From Pelodera strongyloides (taxonomy: Eukaryota > Nematoda > Chromadorea > Rhabditida > Rhabditidae), in contig JAANDG010000033.1 in the NCBI GenBank assembly GCA_036852015.1, forward strand, positions 186,001 through 250,000: a stretch of 64,000 nucleotides of DNA, read 5' to 3'. Made by a program: the position numbers and the translations under genes. Within the stretch, counting starts at the first letter, position 1. Each line of letters opens with the position of its first letter. Below are positions 59,262-64,000 of this stretch, one piece after another. The notes below the pieces were generated by a model. It was not told where the DNA came from and ran no database searches. It saw nothing but the letters and a program-made list of their open reading frames with translations.

Positions 59262-61946
59262 TTATAAATCATCGCATGTGTAATTGTTTTTATTGAATCC
59301 GGGACGTTGTTGAGCGAGACGGTATCGGACCTAAAAATACAATTCAATTGAATCATTGCCGTGATACACTCGGAATTATTTTCATGAGATTCATGAGATG
59401 AGATGTTGCATTCTGAATCTGACTGGAATCTTATTATCTTAAAGCAATACTCACTCACTGGTGGTAGAAAATGCGTTTTTCTGCTTACTGGACATGCTAA
59501 TGTACAATTACAATAAGAGAGATTTAAAGTGAAACACCGGCCGGTTTTTGAAACGCATTTTTTATTTTAATTTATGTTCATTTGCATACGCTGCATAAGA
59601 ATGTTGGTGTGCACAGTGAGTTTCAAGAACCGGCCTGTATTTCGCTTTAAGAGAGAGAGAGAGGGAGAACACGGATTCAAGAAAGTTACTGACAAGCTCA
59701 CCCCTGTATGGTTGTTCACAAACGCTTCATCAATATCAATGGTACCCGTATATGTCCTATTATGAACTGCTTCGGCGATGCAAGAAATTGCAGCAAAATC
59801 ATGATTCGGCAGCATTTTGTTGTAGGTCAGAAAGCGTCTGCCCATTTTGCTGCAAAAACTTCCCCTGAGGCCGTATTCACCAACACACAGGGAGCCCTCC
59901 CTAGGCTCACGAGCGCTCTGATTCTCTTCTGCTCTCGCACTCTCTACGCACTCTTTGGCTCCCTGGGGAGGCCAGGGAGGGCTCCCTGCGTGTTGGTGAA
60001 TATGGCCTCTGATTACCGATAAGTCGTATAAGTTTTCACACAATTTTTTTTTTTTTTTTTTTAATGAACGTACGAAATTTCCGCAAAGGACAACGTATGG
60101 AAACAATGGCCTCAATAATAGGAAAGTAATTATGACCAACTTTCTCATGTGTGTGCTCGCTTTACTAAACGTGTGGTCTCACGCAAATTAACTCGAACAA
60201 TAAAAACGATAATTAAACTGTAGCTAACCTAAGATACGGCAAATTCTCCACTCCAAATATGCAAATATTGTGTCGTTTTTTGGCGCAAACAACATCGCCA
60301 AAGCCCCATTTTGTCAGCCTGAAATCATTAGATCAAAGTTTTCTTGTAATAAATACCCTTCTGTTCTGGAAACATAGATCCAGAAATGTTTTGATAGTTG
60401 ATTGCTACTCAATGCAGGATTCCTTCCATTTTCTAAAAAAACTACTTTACGCTTCAAGAGCGTGCTATTCAAAGAAAGTATAATACAGTGTACTTATGAC
60501 ATTTTCCGTGGAAGGATGTGTATGGTAATAAATGTTAAAACATCGATTTTTGAAACGTATCGCGCACACCTGTTAACCATATGCAGCACATGCAAATGGG
60601 CATAAATTAGATTTGCATAAATGCATAAGAATGCATCTGTCCACGATGCGTTTCAAAAAGTAATTCGCTTTAAAGCGAAATGCTAGCCCCTTTGGAAAAT
60701 TTGCATATGATAAGCAAATCTTATGTACCATATGCTAATTTTGTACGATCGACGGACCGTCCACGGCAATTGTACAAAATTAGCATAGGATACATAGGAT
60801 TTGCTTATCATGTGCAAATTTTCCAAAGAGGCTAGCATTTCGCTTTAATATCAAGAGTTCTAGATGATAAATTGCTCGACGTCTTCTGATTATGGTCAGT
60901 TCCACGTTCCAGGTCCAATACTGTGCTAAAACCTGGCGTGTTCCGTTCGTCCCTGTCAACTGCTGCGCATGCTGGGTGAACTTGATTTGTTTATGAGTAT
61001 GAGGCCCGTAGCTTGATCAAACCTGCTCATATAGGTAAACTCCTTCTTTTTAAAACATGAATGGTGAATGGCGCCCGGCATTCCCAACGTGTCCGATACA
61101 AATAAAGTATTTAGGAATTGCTCGTCAACTCCATAGCTCTAAAAAAAGATAAAATAGTAAAGAATACCGGGTTATATCAACCGAATCCACAGGAACGGTG
61201 CACCGGGGTACGGTTCATTTCTGAAGCCGAACGAACTGGCCTTTGGTAATTGTAAATGTAAAGGAGTATGGAACTCTTGATGTGGTCATGTCAAAACTTC
61301 TTTTGGGCATGGGGAATTGGGTCCGGTCTCGGGACTACTTTAGATCAAATGATCGTCCTTAAAGCGAACTGCTAGCCCCTTTGGAAAATTTGCATATGAT
61401 AAGCAAATCCTATGTATCCTATGCTAATTTTGTACGATCGTCCACGGCAATCGTACAAATTTAGCATAGGATACATAGGATTTGCTTATCATATGCAAAT
61501 TGTCCAAAGGGGCTAGCATTTCGCTTTAAAGCGATATTGACAATTACGCATTTACAGTGCCTCATGATACATGCAAATTAATTAATGTAATCATTTCAAT
61601 AGTAGTGCAGTAGTCGTGAGTAATTTGCATACATTGCATGAGTGAACAGCGTGAGCCCGTGAGCCATAGGTTTCAATACCGCCCGTTGTATCGCTTTAAA
61701 AGAAACCGACCATGACATTCAGCTGGTCGATCATCTTGGTTAAGTTCACTTTGTTGACCATCCAGTCCACTGATTCGCGTGTTATACTCGATTGCATTAT
61801 GCCTTTGGCAAACACAATCTTGGCATCTTTTCGTTCTTGCGCCGTCAAAGGAGTATCTGTCATAGGTGGAAGTCAGCTTCTCAGTTTCTGCTTTCTACTG
61901 TATTCTGAATTTTTGCTACTCATTATACTTGCGCTCCCTCTCTTCT

Positions 61947-62011
<65 letters not shown>

Positions 62012-64000
62012 CGCTCTCTATTCCATCGCTTAATTAAACAAATTCGTAAAAACGTAAAAAAGTACGATAACTAGTTTTTTTTATAACTATTTTTGGGTGC
62101 TGAGTACGGTATCTAGATGTGGATCTTCCTTCGCGAATATCTTCCCCAATTTTGCATGATATGCAAAATGGTTTCACAGCAGCGTTTCAGTAAACTGGGA
62201 AATTTATCTCAGACTAATTAGGAAAAGATTTTATACGTAGGTCTGTAAGTTACCTACTGTCAGTGAAGATTCCCAAAGCTTCAGTAGTCCAGTTCAGGCT
62301 AAAGTCAATCCTTCGGCTAAGTAACTTCCCTGCTCGAATATCGTTAGCACCATTCAAAATTGAGAACATTTTCGCTAGTTCAGCATGTGTGTGTAGTATG
62401 ACGTCGTGGTTCTGAAACAGGAAAAGTTCCAGCAAAGATTATTGCATGGAAGACTAAAATAAACTATGCTAGACTTAAAGGAGGAGGCTCACGAGAACGA
62501 AGTGCTCAAATGGTTTCCTTTTATCGAAAGGTGATAGTACTAAATTCCGAAAGACATGCTTTACAAAGCAAAAGCTTTAATCGGAAGGAGTAAATCAATA
62601 CAAAACTAATAATTCTAGAAAAATTTTGGACCGTAGTAAATAGTTGATTTTCATAGTGGGCATGCAAATTTTGTGTTGGCTTGCAAAATGACTGGTCACG
62701 GTTTACTCCTTCCAATTAAAAGCTTTTGCTTTGTAAAGCATGTCTTTCGGAATTTAATACCATCATGTTTCGATAAAAGTAAACCATTCGAGCACTTCAT
62801 GTATTTGAACACTTCATGCCCGTGAGCCTCCTCCTTTAAAGCGAAACACCGGCCGGATTTTGAAACACATCGAGTAGAGCTGCATACTTATCCAGCTTAT
62901 GCAAATGAGCATAAATAAGAATAAAAAATCGAGCTAAATTCAAGCATATTAGCATAAATACGTAAGAATTCAGATAGCCACGATGCATTTCAAAAACCGG
63001 CCGGTATTTCGCTTTAACAATGAAAGTAAGGTAAATGTTAAAACTTGTAACAAAGTATTCGCGTTACTTGGAGTAGCATGACGTACTTCCATTCGGGCTT
63101 CTTGATGAGCACTTTCATGCATTCGAAGTGAGCTTTGTTTAAATTGTGGCCGGCAGAGTCAAAATTCAGTTCTACTGAATAAAAATAAATATACAATGAC
63201 GATCTGCCGCTTATATCTCATCTTCCTATTTATCCCATTAGCTAATTTTGAGTCTAACGACGTTACGCAAACCATAAAGCGAAATACCGGCCGGTTTCTT
63301 CAAACTCAACTGCGGTACATTTCTGAGGACCTTCCTTCGCGAATATCGTCCCCAATTTTGCAAACTAAGCAAAACGGTTTTTACAGCCACATTTGAGTAA
63401 TTCGGTAGTTTCACCACAAAAATATTGGGGAAAAGTTTTCTTACGTTGGCCTGCGTCATGTGTGAAAGAGAGGGATTCATGGTAATTTATACCATTACCT
63501 GTTGGAATATAAAGGTTAGGTAAGCATTCAGAGAGACGTTTTATCTCCTCTTTGAACTGGTCCGGAGCATTTTTGTCAATTATATAGCAATAGTGATTGT
63601 TTGTATTATATGTCGAAGACAGTTGATATTCGAGGAATGGATAGTCCTGAAAATAAAAACATTTGAATATGCTACTATATATATCCATACTCTCTCGCCC
63701 ACACTCTCTCTTTCTCTCTCTCTTTCTTTCTTTCTCTCTCTCTCTCTCCCCCTCTCTCTCTCCATCAAACGTTCATTTTTTTCGGACGCGTTGTAGTTGT
63801 ATTAGCGTTTTAAAATTATGCGACACTAGCACAATGTACGGGAACGTGAACTACGGAACAAATTGAACCATAGTAACATACAAACATACAAACAACCAAC
63901 TAGCTGTATATCCTAATAATATTACCCTGTACACAATCCGTGCAATTGCAATTGAGTAATCGACTTGCGGACGCGGAATCCCTCCAATTATGCGTATTCT
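59262..64000 (-). CDS. GT14 'Branch' glycosyltransferase, copy B (5' end beyond the window)
   Basis: Nine exons in gene order: beyond 64000 to 63926, 63646-63499, 63174-63068, 62411-62258, 61856-61711, 61138-61023, 60318-60229, 59849-59702, 59330-59262. Lengths 148, 107, 154, 146, 116, 90, 148 and 69 equal those of copy A exons 4-11 exactly, with the same phases and the same ending (NKNNYTCDDL, stop). Motifs match: IPRPQVDYSIAIARIVYR, NHYCYIIDKNAP, FDSAGHNLNKAHFECM, NHDVILHTHAEL, GVDEQFLNTLFVSDTLGMPG. The anchor exon and stem exon are outside the window. Divergence is highest in the stem-proximal part (DKNAPDQFKEE against DSKASAEFKKH) and lowest near the C-terminus, which may reflect selection or gene conversion. 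Its introns hold at least eight MITE insertions; copy A has none of these. Confidence 0.93.
59524..59650. mobile_element. Short family-1 MITE in GT14-B last intron
   Basis: TTAAAGTGAAACACCGGCCGG (in parts TTAAAGTGAAACACC and GGCCGG) to CGGCCTGTATTTCGCTTTAA. The interior is shortened to about 90 bases. Confidence 0.88.
59867..60009. mobile_element. GAGGCCGTATTCACC foldback next to a GT14-B splice acceptor
   Basis: GAGGCCGTATTCACCAACAC plus AGGGAGCCCTCCCT, with the inverse AGGGAGGGCTCCCT and GTGTTGGTGAATATGGCCTC at the right. Its left edge is 17 bases from the exon 59849-59702 acceptor. Confidence 0.88.
60535..60673. mobile_element. Family-1-like MITE sharing its right TTAA with the next element
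   Basis: Interior AGATTTGCATAAATGCATAA and CACGATGCGTTTCAAAAA, right end AATTCGCTTTAA. The left end is degenerate. Confidence 0.7.
60670..60848. mobile_element. Palindromic foldback MITE (copy 1)
   Basis: TTAAAGCGAAATGCTAGCCC to GGCTAGCATTTCGCTTTAA. The arms are about 80 bases and nearly perfect (TTTGCATATGATAAGCAAAT inverse to ATTTGCTTATCATGTGCAAA), with a loop around GACGGACCGTCC. Confidence 0.95.
61359..61529. mobile_element. Palindromic foldback MITE (copy 2)
   Basis: Same family as 60670-60848, 300 bases away across GT14-B exon 61138-61023. It shares its right TTAA with the next element. Confidence 0.95.
61526..61699. mobile_element. TTAA MITE adjoining a GT14-B splice donor
   Basis: TTAAAGCGATATTGACAATT to GTTGTATCGCTTTAA. 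Its right TTAA lies 11 bases into the intron after exon 61856-61711 (gene sense). Confidence 0.85.
62475..62839. mobile_element. TTAA-AGGAGGAGG foldback MITE
   Basis: TTAAAGGAGGAGGCTCACG to CGTGAGCCTCCTCCTTTAA. The arms share AAAGACATGCTTTACAAAGC and its inverse, about 140 bases each. The right TTAA is also the left TTAA of the next element. Confidence 0.93.
62836..63017. mobile_element. TTAA-AGCG MITE, family 1
   Basis: TTAAAGCGAAACACCGGCCGG (in parts TTAAAGCGAAACACC and GGCCGG) to CCGGCCGGTATTTCGCTTTAA (in parts CCGGCCGGTA and TTTCGCTTTAA). A good full-length family-1 reference copy. A lone left end of the same family is at 63276-63300. Confidence 0.93.

Noticed and set aside
60670..61529. 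Bacterial-type terminators or operators from the perfect hairpins
   Set aside because: The hairpins are 80-base-arm palindromic mobile elements in a eukaryotic gene, with TTAA edges and dispersed copies.

Overview
This is a stretch of animal nuclear DNA, most likely from a nematode. Every gene is split into small exons. Four things point to Nematoda: a precursor for two KASFIRF-amide peptides (FLP type), a serpentine receptor resembling the nematode srg class, a tandem pair of GT14 'Branch' glycosyltransferases of the type expanded in nematodes, and a short interstitial tract of TTAGGC, the usual nematode telomere unit. A gap-junction innexin agrees with an invertebrate. I cannot name the species.

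Layout. 794-6112 (+): the last 11 exons of SHOC2/SUR-8. 6113-18900: gene-poor, with mobile-element remnants and a 3.4 kb satellite of 20 units (12116-15478). 18923-20586 (-): srg-like receptor, 3' end not found. 20600-30490: nearly gene-empty, with nested inverted-repeat elements and one well-formed orphan exon (26044-26179, -). 30492-38111 (+): RFamide precursor whose 6.9 kb first intron holds a decayed Penelope-like element with the endonuclease in front of the reverse transcriptase. 38112-45520: intergenic repeats. 45521-51488 (+): complete 11-exon innexin. 52578-57723 (-): complete 11-exon GT14 gene, convergent with the innexin. 59262 to past the right edge (-): second GT14 copy with the same intron positions and phases.

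The neighbouring genes do not form one pathway: RAS-MAPK scaffold, chemoreception, neuropeptide signalling, gap junction and Golgi glycosylation. The strongest shared theme is a large population of short non-autonomous elements whose ends read TTAA-AGGG or TTAA-AGCG. One element is nested inside another, and the outer element's intact arm acts as an empty-site control: it shows a 4-bp TTAA target duplication, as in piggyBac-type transposition. Several copies lie within 10-30 bp of splice sites, and one supplies part of a splice acceptor.

Exon models were made by eye from reading frame, GT/AG signals, phase agreement and family motifs. Boundaries are exact only if the stated splice site is right. 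No database search was run.
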